This document shows, one piece after another, positions 9,667 to 18,482 of a DNA stretch of 46,516 bases. How positions within the stretch are numbered: the stretch's first letter is position 1; every line of letters starts with the position of its first letter. Under the pieces are notes generated by a model that was not told the DNA's origin, ran no database searches, and saw nothing but the letters and a program-made list of their open reading frames with translations. The DNA is from an uncultured Flavobacterium sp. Lineage in GTDB: Bacteria > Bacteroidota > Bacteroidia > Flavobacteriales > Flavobacteriaceae. The translations under genes were made by a program, and so were the position numbers. The stretch spans positions 1 through 46,516 of the forward strand of contig NZ_CALBSN010000162.1 in NCBI RefSeq assembly GCF_937967675.1, in the 5' to 3' direction.

Positions 9667-9698
9667 AAAGCGCTCAAAGTTATTTGAGCGCTTTTTTA
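9667..9698. terminator. Bidirectional terminator between convergent genes
   Basis: Perfect 12-bp stem (9667-9678 with 9683-9694), 4-nt loop, with A and T runs on the two sides. It serves the sigma operon and the convergent beta-propeller gene ending at 9696. Confidence 0.88.
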
Positions 9699-10718
9699 TT
9701 GGATTTCAAATCGAACCAACTTATTTCTTCCTGTTGCATAAAAGACTTTCTCTGATTCAAATCTGAAAGTAAAAAAATCTTTATCATCAGAGAATTTTGA
9801 CCAAGTTTTGCCAAAATCACCCGAATAAAACATGCCTGTTCCACCAACAGAAATAAGCTTTTTTCCGTTACTATTTGGAACAAATTGCACACAAGAAGCG
9901 TAACCAAAAGCTTCTTTTTCAGCGATTAATTTCCAAGTCTTACCACCATTTTTAGTAATGGCTTTGTTGTCCCAATTTTGGTCTTGCTTCATATAATTTC
10001 CACCTGCAATAATTCCGATTTTTTTATTGTAGAAATCAGCAGTGAAAATTCCAGTCATTTCCTCACCTTGTACTATTGGCGTTTCATAAACTTTCCAGGT
10101 TGCTCCAAAATCCTTAGAAACAAAAACCCTCGATTTCTTTCCACCAGAAACCATAAAAATCGATTTTCCTTTTATGGTTAAATTGGTGTTGCTAGTAGCA
10201 AAAGCGGCTTCACCTTCTGAAACTTTTGGTAAAACATCGCAATTTACTTTTTGCCACGTTTTGCCTCCATCATTCGTTTTTATGACTGCTAAACAGTTTT
10301 CAATTGGGTCACCCATGGCAAATCCGTTTAAATCATCTACAAACTGCATACTATCGTAAAACACTTTTTCGTGTTCTTCTTTGTAAACAACAGTTTCTTC
10401 CAACGTTTTTTTATCAATACGAATCAACATCGCTGGATTTCCAACAGCTAAAATAAAAATGGCTTCTTTGGTTCCTGCTATACTTCTAAATTCTGTAGTT
10501 CGGGCAACGGATTGAATATCTTTTAAAATTGTAGTGTCTTTTTTCTTGTCGTAAAATCCGTAACGACCTTTATCCATTCCCATCCAAACTTTTTCATCGT
10601 CAACAAATATGGCTCTACAGCTCAATTTGGTTTCGAGAATTACTTCCGATTTAAATTTTACACTTTGAGCTATTGCTGAAATACTTATAAAAAATAGAAA
10701 TAAATAAATCTTCTTCAT
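9696..10718 (-). CDS. Secreted BNR/Asp-box beta-propeller protein
   Basis: 340 residues with a signal peptide (about 1-17, ending AIAQ). At least four Asp-box (BNR) motifs of the SxDxGxTW type are visible: TNDGGKTW, SKDFGATW, TKNGGKTW and SGDFGKTW. This predicts a six- or seven-bladed propeller like the YCF48/HCF136 or sialidase-like families. The catalytic Arg triad and FRIP motif of true sialidases are not evident, so sialidase activity should not be assumed. Homologues in flavobacteria are often labelled oxidoreductase without clear support. No operon partner; the role is unknown. Confidence 0.8.
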   Translation of the reverse strand: MKKIYLFLFFISISAIAQSVKFKSEVILETKLSCRAIFVDDEKVWMGMDKGRYGFYDKKKDTTILKDIQSVARTTEFRSIAGTKEAIFILAVGNPAMLIRIDKKTLEETVVYKEEHEKVFYDSMQFVDDLNGFAMGDPIENCLAVIKTNDGGKTWQKVNCDVLPKVSEGEAAFATSNTNLTIKGKSIFMVSGGKKSRVFVSKDFGATWKVYETPIVQGEEMTGIFTADFYNKKIGIIAGGNYMKQDQNWDNKAITKNGGKTWKLIAEKEAFGYASCVQFVPNSNGKKLISVGGTGMFYSGDFGKTWSKFSDDKDFFTFRFESEKVFYATGRNKLVRFEIQ

Positions 10719-10874
10719 TAGATAGGTTTTATTTTCAAATATAATGGAAATGTTGCAAAGGAAAAATATATTTTACAAACATCTAAAAATCAATAAGTTA
10801 TTCTCTATTTGAAAACTTTGGCATAGTAATTGGTTATTTAAAAATAGAAATAAGAACCTTAAAACGAATATATT

Positions 10875-12002
10875 ATGAAAACAAAATTGAAACATATGAG
10901 CTTACTGGCTTCATTGACGATAGGTTCGCTTTTTGCACAAGATAAAACTACGGTTACAGCAAAAAATTCGGATATCAGCGACAATTTAGATTTAAGAGCT
11001 GTTGCAACTGTTTTTGGTGATGCAAAAGACTTAGAAGACTTTGAAAGAAGGTTGAATGATCCTAAAACTCAAATCTCCAATTTAGATTTGAATAACGATA
11101 ATTATGTCGATTATTTAAGAGTTATTGAAACAGTTGAAGGAAACGTGCATTTAGTTGTGGTGCAAGCTGTTTTGGAAAAAGATGTTTTTCAAGATGTCGC
11201 TACAATTGAAGTAGAACGAGATAGCAACAACCAAGTTCAAGTACAAGTTGTGGGTGATATTTACATGTATGGAACCAATTACATTTACGAACCTGTTTAT
11301 GTGCATACTCCAATAATTTATACTACTTTTTGGGTAGGAAACTATCGCCCGTATTATTCATCATGGTATTGGGGTTATTATCCTAGTTATTATAGCTACT
11401 GGAATCCGTTCCCAATTTTTAGATATAGAAATCACATTCATCTTCACATCAATTTTGGTCACAGTTATCATTATGTTTCACACAGAAGATGTGCTTCAGT
11501 TTATAACAATTATTATGGAAGAAGAGGAAATGGTTACGAAAGAATGCATCCAAATCGTTCCTTTGCACATAGAAATTCAGGATATTCAAACCGCTATGAA
11601 TTAGATTCTAAAAGAAATATCAAGTCGCCAAGAAATAGAAGTGAAATATCTTCAAACTCACCAAGAGGAACTCGTGAAACAAGAGCATATAATGGAACAA
11701 CGCCAAGAACTAGAACAGAAACAAGTAATCCAAGAAATAACGGAACAAGAGGTAATTCTCCTAGAGTAACTTCAGAAAATAGAGGTCGAAACGATGGCTC
11801 AAAATCAAATCGTGGTAAAGAATATTCTGAAAACAGAAGTAATTCTTCAAGAGAAAGAGGAACAGTAACAAGTAATGGTAACAGAGGAAATTCCGAAGCT
11901 AGAGGAAATTCTTTAAGAGGTATCTCACAGTCAAGAAGTAGTGCTCCAAGAAGCAATTCAAATTTAAGAGGTTTTGAAGGAAGAGGAAACGGAAGAGGCT
12001 AA
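10875..12002 (+). CDS. Secreted protein with Tyr/Trp-rich centre and Arg/Asn/Ser-rich low-complexity tail
   Basis: 375 residues with a signal peptide (about 1-21, ending LFAQ). Residues 30-130 are folded and contain the Asp-rich segment LDLNNDNYVDYLRV, similar to a calcium-loop motif. Residues 140-210 are extraordinarily rich in Tyr, Trp and His (WYWGYYPSYYSYW). Residues 215-375 are low complexity with repeated RGN, SPR and SNS triplets and strongly basic. I do not recognise a named family, though similar proteins occur across flavobacteria. The composition suggests a surface- or matrix-associated or nucleic-acid-binding tail; that is inference. Confidence 0.75.
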   Translation: MKTKLKHMSLLASLTIGSLFAQDKTTVTAKNSDISDNLDLRAVATVFGDAKDLEDFERRLNDPKTQISNLDLNNDNYVDYLRVIETVEGNVHLVVVQAVLEKDVFQDVATIEVERDSNNQVQVQVVGDIYMYGTNYIYEPVYVHTPIIYTTFWVGNYRPYYSSWYWGYYPSYYSYWNPFPIFRYRNHIHLHINFGHSYHYVSHRRCASVYNNYYGRRGNGYERMHPNRSFAHRNSGYSNRYELDSKRNIKSPRNRSEISSNSPRGTRETRAYNGTTPRTRTETSNPRNNGTRGNSPRVTSENRGRNDGSKSNRGKEYSENRSNSSRERGTVTSNGNRGNSEARGNSLRGISQSRSSAPRSNSNLRGFEGRGNGRG

Positions 12003-12008
12003 ATATTA

Positions 12009-12040
12009 AAGCTGTCAATTTTGGCAGCTTTTTTTATTTT
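12009..12040 (+). terminator. Terminator after the Tyr/Arg-rich protein gene
   Basis: Nine-base stem with one G-U pair (12009-12017 with 12024-12032), 6-nt loop, then a long T run. The promoter of the next gene (TATCTTTG at about 12048-12055) follows at once. Confidence 0.85.
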
Positions 12041-12075
12041 TATTCCTATCTTTGCAGGCTGATTTAAAATAAATA

Positions 12076-13293
12076 ATGAGATTACACAGAAATTTAGTAT
12101 TCACTACAATCGATTCGCTTATGGCGATTTTCAACGAAGAAGAATACGCTGATAAAGTGGTTGCCAGAGCACTTAAAAAAGACAAACGTTGGGGAAGTCA
12201 CGATAGAAAATTCGTAGCTGAAACCATTTACGAAATCGTAAGATGGAAACGTTTATACGCCGAAATTGCAGAAGTAAAAGAACCTTTTGATAGAGATAAA
12301 ATTTGGAGAATATTTGCCGTTTGGGCAGTATTAAGAGGCTATACCCTACCCGATTGGAAATATTTTGAAGATACACCGGTTAGAAGAATCAAAGGAAGAT
12401 TTGACGAACTATCTAAGATAAGAAAGTACAGAGAATCAATTCCTGATTGGATGGATGAATTAGGAGTTAAAGAATTAGGTGAGGAAACTTGGACTAAAGA
12501 ATTAGCAGCTCAAAACGAACAAGCAAAAGTAATTTTAAGAGTAAATAAACTTAAAACTACCAAAGAAAAATTAAGAGCCATCTTAATGGATTTGAATATT
12601 GAAACCGAGTTTCACAAAGATTATCCAGATGCATTAATTTTAACCGAAAGAGCTAATGTTTTTTTAACAGATGCTTTTAAAGATGGTTTGTTTGAAGTGC
12701 AAGACGCTTCTTCTCAATTAGTAGCTTATTTCTTAGATGTTAAGCCTGGAATGCGTGTTGTGGATACTTGTGCTGGTGCTGGTGGAAAAACCTTGCATTT
12801 GGCTTCTTTAATGGAAAATAAAGGGCAATTAATTGCTATGGATTTATATGAAAGTAAATTAAAGCAATTAAAAATTCGTGCTAAAAGAAACGGCGCTTTC
12901 AACATTGAACCTCGTGTTATTGAAAGCACAAAAACTATAAAAAAATTATACGATAAAGCCGATAGAGTTTTAATCGATGCGCCTTGTAGTGGATTAGGCG
13001 TTTTAAAAAGAAACCCTGATAGCAAATGGAAATTACAACCTGATTTTATCGATAACATTCGAAAAGTTCAGGCAGAAGTATTAGAAAATTATTCAAAAAT
13101 TGTAAAACCGGGTGGAAAATTAGTTTATGCTACTTGTTCGGTATTACCTTCAGAAAATCAAGAACAAATTAAGCATTTCTTAAGCACTGAGATTGGAAAA
13201 GAATTTACATTTGTCAAAGATCAAAAAGTATTAGCAAGTGGAAGCGGTTTCGACGGATTTTACATGGCATTATTAGAAAGAAAAAATAAATAG
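12076..13293 (+). CDS. RsmB/NOP-family class I SAM-dependent RNA (cytosine-5) methyltransferase
   Basis: 405 residues. An N-terminal NusB/RsmB-like helical region (about 1-140) precedes a Rossmann methyltransferase domain. The SAM-binding motif DTCAGAGGKTLHLA is at 230-243 and an acidic ribose-binding residue lies in AMDLYES (D256). The two hallmark cysteines of m5C RNA methyltransferases are present: APCSG (C304, motif IV) and ATCSV (C354, motif VI). Family members methylate cytosine in 16S rRNA or tRNA; which base is modified here cannot be read from sequence. A TAnnTTTG promoter lies about 20 bp upstream. The endonuclease gene follows after 2 bp. Confidence 0.93.
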   Translation: MRLHRNLVFTTIDSLMAIFNEEEYADKVVARALKKDKRWGSHDRKFVAETIYEIVRWKRLYAEIAEVKEPFDRDKIWRIFAVWAVLRGYTLPDWKYFEDTPVRRIKGRFDELSKIRKYRESIPDWMDELGVKELGEETWTKELAAQNEQAKVILRVNKLKTTKEKLRAILMDLNIETEFHKDYPDALILTERANVFLTDAFKDGLFEVQDASSQLVAYFLDVKPGMRVVDTCAGAGGKTLHLASLMENKGQLIAMDLYESKLKQLKIRAKRNGAFNIEPRVIESTKTIKKLYDKADRVLIDAPCSGLGVLKRNPDSKWKLQPDFIDNIRKVQAEVLENYSKIVKPGGKLVYATCSVLPSENQEQIKHFLSTEIGKEFTFVKDQKVLASGSGFDGFYMALLERKNK

Positions 13294-13295
13294 AT

Positions 13296-14444
13296 ATGAA
13301 AAAAAATTACTTACTAACCCTATTATTGTGTTCCGCTGTCGGATTTGCACAAATTCCTACTGGATATTATAATACCGCAACTGGAACCGGTTTAACCTTA
13401 AAAACAAATCTAAAAAAAATTATTGATAATGTAAGCGATGGAATTCCTTCAGAGCACTTACATTCAGATCAAGGTTATGCTGCGTTATGGACACTTTATA
13501 CTCATACTGCATTTAGAGATAATTATTATGAAAATGATGGTAGTTTATTAGATATGTATTCTGAAAATCCTTCTGGAGCTGATTCTTACAACTATACAAC
13601 AACTTCTCAACAATGTGGGTCATATAGTGGAGAGGGTGATTGTTATAACAGAGAACATTTAATTCCTCAATCCTACTTCGATGGATATGCTACTAACCCA
13701 ATGAAAAATGACCCATTTTTTGTAGTTCCATCAGATGGAAAAGTAAATGGGGACAGGAATAATTTACCTTTTGGAAAAGTTGGTACGGCAACATATACTT
13801 CTCAAAATGGTTCTAAAAGAGGAAATGGTATAAATTCTGGATATGCTTTAGGGTATTCTGGTGTTGTATTTGAACCTATTGACGAATTTAAAGGTGATAT
13901 AGCACGAGCATTTTTCTATTTTGCTACACGATATGAAGATAATATGGATGAGTTTTATAGTACAGCAAATGCTGCTACATGTGAAGCTAAAAATATGTTT
14001 GATGGTTCAACTGGACGTGCATTTACAAATCCTTTTTTAGATATTTTATATAAATGGCATACTGATGATCCGGTAAGTGCTAAAGAAATAGCTATTAATA
14101 ACGATATTTATTACAATCATCAAAGTAATAGAAACCCATATATTGATCATCCTGAGTATGTTGGTTTAGTTTGGAATAGTTTTTTGTCTAACCCATCTTT
14201 TGTATTTGAAAATTCAATTTCAATTTACCCAAATCCAGCTGTAAACAACGAAGTTACAATTTCATCTGAAACGGAATTAAAATCAATTGTTTTATACAAT
14301 ATTAACGGACAAATCATCCAAGAAATTAAAAATCCTACACGTGTTGATAATTCATATAAAGTGAATAATTTACCTAGTGGATTTTATTTAGTTCAAATGG
14401 CTTCTGAAAATGGTATTGCAACTAAGAAACTTATTGTAAATTAA
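13296..14444 (+). CDS. Secreted endonuclease I family nuclease with T9SS type A sorting domain
   Basis: 382 residues with a signal peptide (about 1-18, ending GFAQ). The catalytic domain (about 25-290) is of the endonuclease I (EndA/NucM) beta-beta-alpha-Me type: NREHLIPQSYF holds the general-base histidine, and RNPYIDHPE matches the family C-terminal region. Cysteines in QQCGSY and GDCYNR probably form a disulfide. Residues about 310-382 are a Por-secretion (T9SS type A) domain with ISIYPNPA, GFYLVQM and a final KKLIV. Expected to degrade extracellular DNA. It may be co-transcribed with the methyltransferase gene 2 bp upstream, with no functional link evident. Confidence 0.95.
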   Translation: MKKNYLLTLLLCSAVGFAQIPTGYYNTATGTGLTLKTNLKKIIDNVSDGIPSEHLHSDQGYAALWTLYTHTAFRDNYYENDGSLLDMYSENPSGADSYNYTTTSQQCGSYSGEGDCYNREHLIPQSYFDGYATNPMKNDPFFVVPSDGKVNGDRNNLPFGKVGTATYTSQNGSKRGNGINSGYALGYSGVVFEPIDEFKGDIARAFFYFATRYEDNMDEFYSTANAATCEAKNMFDGSTGRAFTNPFLDILYKWHTDDPVSAKEIAINNDIYYNHQSNRNPYIDHPEYVGLVWNSFLSNPSFVFENSISIYPNPAVNNEVTISSETELKSIVLYNINGQIIQEIKNPTRVDNSYKVNNLPSGFYLVQMASENGIATKKLIVN

Positions 14445-14465
14445 GATTCAAAGCATATAAAATAG

Positions 14466-14500
14466 AAAAGTCTCATCATTTATTTGATGAGACTTTTTTT
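14466..14500 (+). terminator. Terminator after the endonuclease gene
   Basis: Perfect 13-bp stem (14466-14478 with 14485-14497), 6-nt loop, T run to 14500. Confidence 0.9.
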
Positions 14501-14503
14501 ATG

Positions 14504-14544
14504 AAACAAAAAGAGTGATAAAGCTAAAACTCCATCACTCTTTT
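14504..14544 (-). terminator. Terminator of the cco gene cluster
   Basis: Perfect 11-bp stem (14509-14519 with 14534-14544), 14-nt loop and a T run in the minus-strand direction. It lies just after the last gene of the cluster, separate from the plus-strand terminator beside it. Confidence 0.85.
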
Positions 14545-14563
14545 ACCCTATTAACTAAAATAT

Positions 14564-15268
14564 TTAATGACAATTGGCTTCCGATTGTACAAATAAACTC
14601 ATATTACTTGGTGATAAATATGGAATATCCAATCCTAAGCCTCTTATAATAAACAACATTCCTATAATTACCGCTACAAACGGTATTGCTTTTTGAATGG
14701 TTCCTCTAAATGAAAATGAAACTAAATTAGAAACATATACCACAGCAGCAAGCATTGGTATCGTTCCAATTCCAAATAAAATCATATAAAGTACACTTAA
14801 TGAAATACTTTGCATTGCAATGGCTCCAAAAAGTGCAACGTAAACCATTCCGCAAGGTAAAAAACCATTTAATAATCCAATCGTGAATAACGATTTGTAG
14901 CTTTTGTTTTTAAATTGTTGCCCTAAACTTGATTTTACTTTCGTAATGAGACGATAAACTGGTTTTGAAAAATTATATTTAGCAAATACTTTTTCAGGAA
15001 TTAATGCTACTAAAATCATCAAAACCCCAACGATTATCGAAAGTTGTTGTTGCATTCCTGCTAAATAAAAACTTCTACCTAAGATTCCAAAAATTAAACC
15101 TAATAAACCATAAGCGGTTAACTTGCCAATATGATATGTTATAATTTGAGTTACTTTTTTAGCTTCATTGCTTCTATCTACGGGTAACATCATGGCAATT
15201 GGACCGCACATTCCTATGCAGTGAAAACTACTGATTAAACCAAATATAAAAGCTGAATACAACATCAA
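14564..15268 (-). CDS. TauE/SafE-like membrane protein of the cbb3 oxidase cluster
   Basis: 234 residues, about six transmembrane helices. The first helix carries SSFHCIGMCGP, a Cys-x3-Cys motif typical of the TauE/SafE and DsbD-like proteins encoded beside cbb3 oxidase genes, and a second cysteine lies in GFLPCGMVYV. The paired cysteines suggest copper handling or thiol transfer rather than sulfite export. That reading is inference from the motif and from its place downstream of ccoG and ccoH. It is the last gene of the minus-strand cluster. Confidence 0.85.
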   Translation of the reverse strand: MMLYSAFIFGLISSFHCIGMCGPIAMMLPVDRSNEAKKVTQIITYHIGKLTAYGLLGLIFGILGRSFYLAGMQQQLSIIVGVLMILVALIPEKVFAKYNFSKPVYRLITKVKSSLGQQFKNKSYKSLFTIGLLNGFLPCGMVYVALFGAIAMQSISLSVLYMILFGIGTIPMLAAVVYVSNLVSFSFRGTIQKAIPFVAVIIGMLFIIRGLGLDIPYLSPSNMSLFVQSEANCH

Positions 15269-15310
15269 TTACAAGTTCAAGTTCAAAATCAAGTTCAAAA
15301 CAAATAAATA

Positions 15311-15760
15311 TTATTCTATTTTAAACGAATCTTTGTTCAAATATTTCACACCATCGTATTCCCAATCAATAGAAATGTCCCAAAGACCGCCAGCCAAATT
15401 ACTTTTAGGTATGAGCAAATGTGGACTAGATAATGAAATCGGAATTTCAAAATCTAATTTCTGACTAGACGGTCTGTATAAGGACACTTTTCCATTTATT
15501 TTTGAATAATCAAAATCAGCTGGAAATTGAATTTTCATTCCTTCCGCAGTTTTTTCGATTGTTACTTTATTGGTTAATGCATTCGCATTCTCTTGTTTTT
15601 CAATATCGCCTTGAACTAATGCTTCTTTTTTGTAATAATCCTCTACTACTAATTCATGATCATATTTATCATTAGACTGTACTTTAAATACATAGGATAA
15701 AATGAATGTCATAAAAAGTGCAAAAGCAATAACGATTCCGGTTCCCCAATTAAATTTCAT
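15311..15760 (-). CDS. ccoH: FixH/CcoH family cbb3 oxidase assembly protein
   Basis: 149 residues: one N-terminal transmembrane helix (about 5-25, GIVIAFALFMTFILSYVF) and a periplasmic beta-rich domain with LYRPSSQKLDFEIP and GGLWDISIDWEYDG, typical of FixH. CcoH is needed for assembly or stability of cbb3 oxidase. It follows ccoG by 12 bp and precedes the TauE-like gene, as in other Bacteroidetes cco clusters. Confidence 0.9.
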   Translation of the reverse strand: MKFNWGTGIVIAFALFMTFILSYVFKVQSNDKYDHELVVEDYYKKEALVQGDIEKQENANALTNKVTIEKTAEGMKIQFPADFDYSKINGKVSLYRPSSQKLDFEIPISLSSPHLLIPKSNLAGGLWDISIDWEYDGVKYLNKDSFKIE

Positions 15761-15772
15761 AACTATATTTTT

Positions 15773-17191
15773 TTAATTAAAGTTTCTTGGTCCTTGGAAA
15801 TTAGTTGTTGTTTCTTCAATCAACTTATCTCCGTTATATAATTCTAACTTTAAATGTACTTTTTCATCTTTTAGCAAAACTTCTGAAATATCAATGTATA
15901 ATGTCCCACTTGCTAAACCTTGTTTTGGCACCTTAATTACTGGACTTCCCACTAATTTTATTTCTCCTTTATAATTAACAATCTTAACAGTAACATTATC
16001 AAATTCTTGTTCTGTTTTATTGACAATTTTATACGTGTAGAAATTACGAATGTTATCTCCATTGTGTTGAAACAATTGCCCTGACATTGGTAAGAAATTA
16101 GCTTCTACATCATTTCGTAAAAACAACATTCCGATTAAAACGCCCACTAACAAAGTTAAAACGCCTATGTAACCTTTCATTCGAAGTGTTAACTTGAATT
16201 TTTCTTTCTTGACGATTTCGTCTTCGCTGGCATAGCGGATTAATCCTTTTGGTAATCCCACTTTTTCCATAACGGTATCACATTCATCAATACAAGCGGT
16301 ACAGTTAATACATTCTAACTGAGTACCATTACGAATGTCAATTCCAGTAGGACAAACTACCACACATTGGTTACAATCGATACAATCTCCATGACCAAGT
16401 GCAGTTCTATCTTCACCATTTCTCCATTTTTTTCTTCCGTTTGTACCTTCTCCTCTAACATGATCATAAGATACATTTATTGATTTATTATCCAATAAAA
16501 CTCCTTGCATTCTTCCGTAAGGACAAGCAATAATACAAACTTGTTCTCTAAACCAAGCAAATACAAAATAGAATACGCCAGTAAAAATTAATAAGGCAAT
16601 TAATGTACTTAAATTATTTGCTGGTCCTTCCGTAATCATTTTGATAAGTTCATCGCTGCTAATCAAATACGCTAGAAAAACATTGGCTATGAAGAATGAA
16701 AAAATAAAAAAGATAATCCATTTCGTAACTCTTTTTCTTATTTTTTCAGCATTCCAATCTTGTTTAGCTAATCGTAACTGAGCACCTCTGTCACCATCAA
16801 TCCAATATTCAATACGTCTGAAAACCATTTCCATAAAAATAGTTTGCGGACAAAACCAACCACAAAAAATACGTCCGAAAGCTACTGTAAATAAAGTCAA
16901 TCCTACTACTCCAACAATCATTGAAATCATAAACAAATGAAAGTCTTGAGGCCAAAATGCAAATCCGAAAATACTAAAACGTCTTTCGAGTACATTAAAC
17001 ATCAAAAACTGATTTCCATTAATTTTAATAAAAGGGGAAGCTATTAAAAAAACCAAAAGAAAATAACTCAATAACTTTCTTTTATCGTAAAAAGGGCCAG
17101 AAGGTTTTTTAGGATAAATAAAATTTCTTTTTCCTTCTGCATTAATAGTTGCAATGGTATCTCTAAAGCTTTCGTCTGGTAAATTTGACAT
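15773..17191 (-). CDS. ccoG: CcoG/RdxA cytochrome c oxidase accessory protein (4Fe-4S, cupric reductase family)
   Basis: 472 residues. Several transmembrane helices flank a loop with CGWFCPQTIF. A cytoplasmic bacterial ferredoxin domain shows CIDCNQCVVVCP and CINCTACIDEC, two clusters' worth of cysteines. A C-terminal periplasmic Ig-like domain (about 365-472) follows. CcoG reduces Cu(II) to Cu(I) for insertion into the cbb3 CuB site in characterised bacteria. It is separated from ccoP by a strong hairpin with a T run, so it is probably expressed at a lower level than the structural genes by read-through. Confidence 0.95.
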   Translation of the reverse strand: MSNLPDESFRDTIATINAEGKRNFIYPKKPSGPFYDKRKLLSYFLLVFLIASPFIKINGNQFLMFNVLERRFSIFGFAFWPQDFHLFMISMIVGVVGLTLFTVAFGRIFCGWFCPQTIFMEMVFRRIEYWIDGDRGAQLRLAKQDWNAEKIRKRVTKWIIFFIFSFFIANVFLAYLISSDELIKMITEGPANNLSTLIALLIFTGVFYFVFAWFREQVCIIACPYGRMQGVLLDNKSINVSYDHVRGEGTNGRKKWRNGEDRTALGHGDCIDCNQCVVVCPTGIDIRNGTQLECINCTACIDECDTVMEKVGLPKGLIRYASEDEIVKKEKFKLTLRMKGYIGVLTLLVGVLIGMLFLRNDVEANFLPMSGQLFQHNGDNIRNFYTYKIVNKTEQEFDNVTVKIVNYKGEIKLVGSPVIKVPKQGLASGTLYIDISEVLLKDEKVHLKLELYNGDKLIEETTTNFQGPRNFN

Positions 17192-17204
17192 AATTATGCA
17201 ATTT

Positions 17205-17246
17205 TTAGTTTAAAAAAGGTTTTGAGAATTTCCCAAAACCTTTTTT
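17205..17246 (-). terminator. Internal terminator-like hairpin between ccoP and ccoG
   Basis: Perfect 13-bp stem (17212-17224 with 17234-17246), 9-nt loop. On the minus strand the descending arm ends in TTTTTT. It lies between the ccoP stop and the ccoG start with only 20 bp left, too little for a full promoter. It probably attenuates transcription into ccoG. Confidence 0.8.
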
Positions 17247-17252
17247 ATAAAT

Positions 17253-18203
17253 TTATTTTCCTACAGGAGCTTCTACTTTGGTAGAATCAACTACTGTTGT
17301 TGTTGCAGCTGCTGGAGTCGCTTCTGCTGTTTCAACCCAAATTTCTCCTTCGGCTGGTTTTCCTCCCGGAGGATTAGAACCTTGTAAACTTAAAACATAA
17401 CTTGCAACACTTTGAATATCTTTAGAAGATAAATTTTTATTCCAAGCCACCATTGATGGATTATTTTTACTTCCTTCAGAAATTAACTTGAAGACATTTT
17501 TAATTCCTCCTCCATTAATCCAATGTTTGTCGGTTAAATTAGGTCCAACTAATCCTCCACCATCAGCTTTGTGACATGCTGCACAAGCATTTGTGAAAAT
17601 TTCTTTCCCTTTTGCTAAACTTGCAGCATCAGTAACAGCAACAACTGTTTCATAACTTATTTCTTCTGAAGCATCTTTTGGCAATTTCGATTTTTCTAAT
17701 TCTGCTAATTCAACTTCTTTATTAAATTCTTCTGCTTGAGTATAGTCTCCAACAATGTGGAAACGTACCAAATATACGGCTGCAAAAATAATTGTACCAT
17801 AGAATAAATATACCCACCATGGTGGTAATACGTTGTCTAACTCTTTGATACCATCGTAGTCGTGATCTAACATGATATCTTCTTCTCTCTCCATTTCATT
17901 AGAACGAGTAAGTTTAGCAACAATATTTTGGTACCATTTGCTTTCTGTAAAAGAAACCGTTTGTGCATCTGCTAATTGTTTCTTTTGCTCGTCTGTTAAT
18001 AAATGATAGGTTACTTTATCAACAGCGTCGATTACAATTTCGATTGCAATTAATAAGAAAAGGAATACTCCTAAAAATAAAGCTACCATAGGAAACTTTA
18101 TAAAGGCTGGCCTGTCTCCTGAATCGATAAAATATTCCAAAGCTGCAAATACTACTGCAAACAGTAATGGAACTCTTACGTATGATGGAATTAATTTTTT
18201 CAT
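17253..18203 (-). CDS. ccoP: cbb3 oxidase subunit CcoP with a single c-type heme
   Basis: 316 residues. Two transmembrane segments (about 8-26 and 36-60) precede a cytoplasmic stretch, a third helix (about 127-147, WWVYLFYGTIIFAAVYLV, the CcoP N-terminal signature) and one periplasmic cytochrome c domain with CAACHKADGGG and a likely methionine ligand in NPSMVAW. The tail is Ala/Thr/Pro-rich. CcoP passes electrons to CcoO and the binuclear centre. Proteobacterial CcoP usually has two CxxCH motifs; only one is present here, a form I know from Bacteroidetes. Confidence 0.93.
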   Translation of the reverse strand: MKKLIPSYVRVPLLFAVVFAALEYFIDSGDRPAFIKFPMVALFLGVFLFLLIAIEIVIDAVDKVTYHLLTDEQKKQLADAQTVSFTESKWYQNIVAKLTRSNEMEREEDIMLDHDYDGIKELDNVLPPWWVYLFYGTIIFAAVYLVRFHIVGDYTQAEEFNKEVELAELEKSKLPKDASEEISYETVVAVTDAASLAKGKEIFTNACAACHKADGGGLVGPNLTDKHWINGGGIKNVFKLISEGSKNNPSMVAWNKNLSSKDIQSVASYVLSLQGSNPPGGKPAEGEIWVETAEATPAAATTTVVDSTKVEAPVGK

Positions 18204-18225
18204 TTGTTGAAAATTTTGATGTTAT

Positions 18226-18289
18226 GAGAACCTGAACAACCATGAAACTACCCAAAAATTACAAAATATCATGGTTGTTTCAGTTTCTC
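18226..18289 (-). other. Long stem-loop in the ccoQ-ccoP intercistronic region
   Basis: Two arms of about 20 bases (18226-18245 and 18269-18289) pair almost perfectly, with one mismatch, one bulge and a 23-nt loop; the inner 11 bp (18235-18245 with 18269-18279) are perfect. There is no T run, so an mRNA stabilising or processing element is more likely than a terminator. Confidence 0.65.
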
Positions 18290-18306
18290 TCTAATTATAA
18301 TTATGA

Positions 18307-18477
18307 CTATTCGTCGTTTAAAGGCATTTCACTTATTTCTTTGATTTTTTCTTTGCTGTAAGTAAATGCCCAAACCGTGAACAATACAAACGCTGTAAAG
18401 AAAATAGTCAACGAAATGATTGGATAAATTTCTACTCCCGTTATGGTTTCTAAATTATGTTTAATAAACTTTAGCAT
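18307..18477 (-). CDS. ccoQ: Small CcoQ/FixQ-like subunit of the cbb3 oxidase
   Basis: 56-residue protein with one transmembrane helix (about 19-39, PIISLTIFFTAFVLFTVWAF), a short N-terminus (MLKFIKHN) and a charged C-terminus ending PLNDE. Size, topology and position between ccoNO (5-bp gap) and ccoP match CcoQ, a small subunit that stabilises the complex. Sequence similarity in this family is low, so position is the main support. Confidence 0.85.
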   Translation of the reverse strand: MLKFIKHNLETITGVEIYPIISLTIFFTAFVLFTVWAFTYSKEKIKEISEMPLNDE

Positions 18478-18482
18478 AACTT

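Noticed and set aside
9696..10718. Sialidase function for the beta-propeller protein
   Set aside because: Asp-boxes are present, but the catalytic arginine triad and FRIP motif are not evident.
11594..11956. 120-codon minus-strand frame rich in Leu, Pro and Glu
   Set aside because: Antisense shadow of the Arg/Asn/Ser low-complexity tail of the secreted protein; composition is explained by that tail.
14564..15268. Sulfite export as the function of the TauE/SafE-like protein
   Set aside because: The Cys-x3-Cys motif in helix 1 and the cbb3 cluster context point to copper or thiol handling instead.
18019..18255. 78-codon minus-strand frame between ccoQ and ccoP
   Set aside because: Overlaps the start of ccoP in another frame and the intercistronic stem-loop; no family features.
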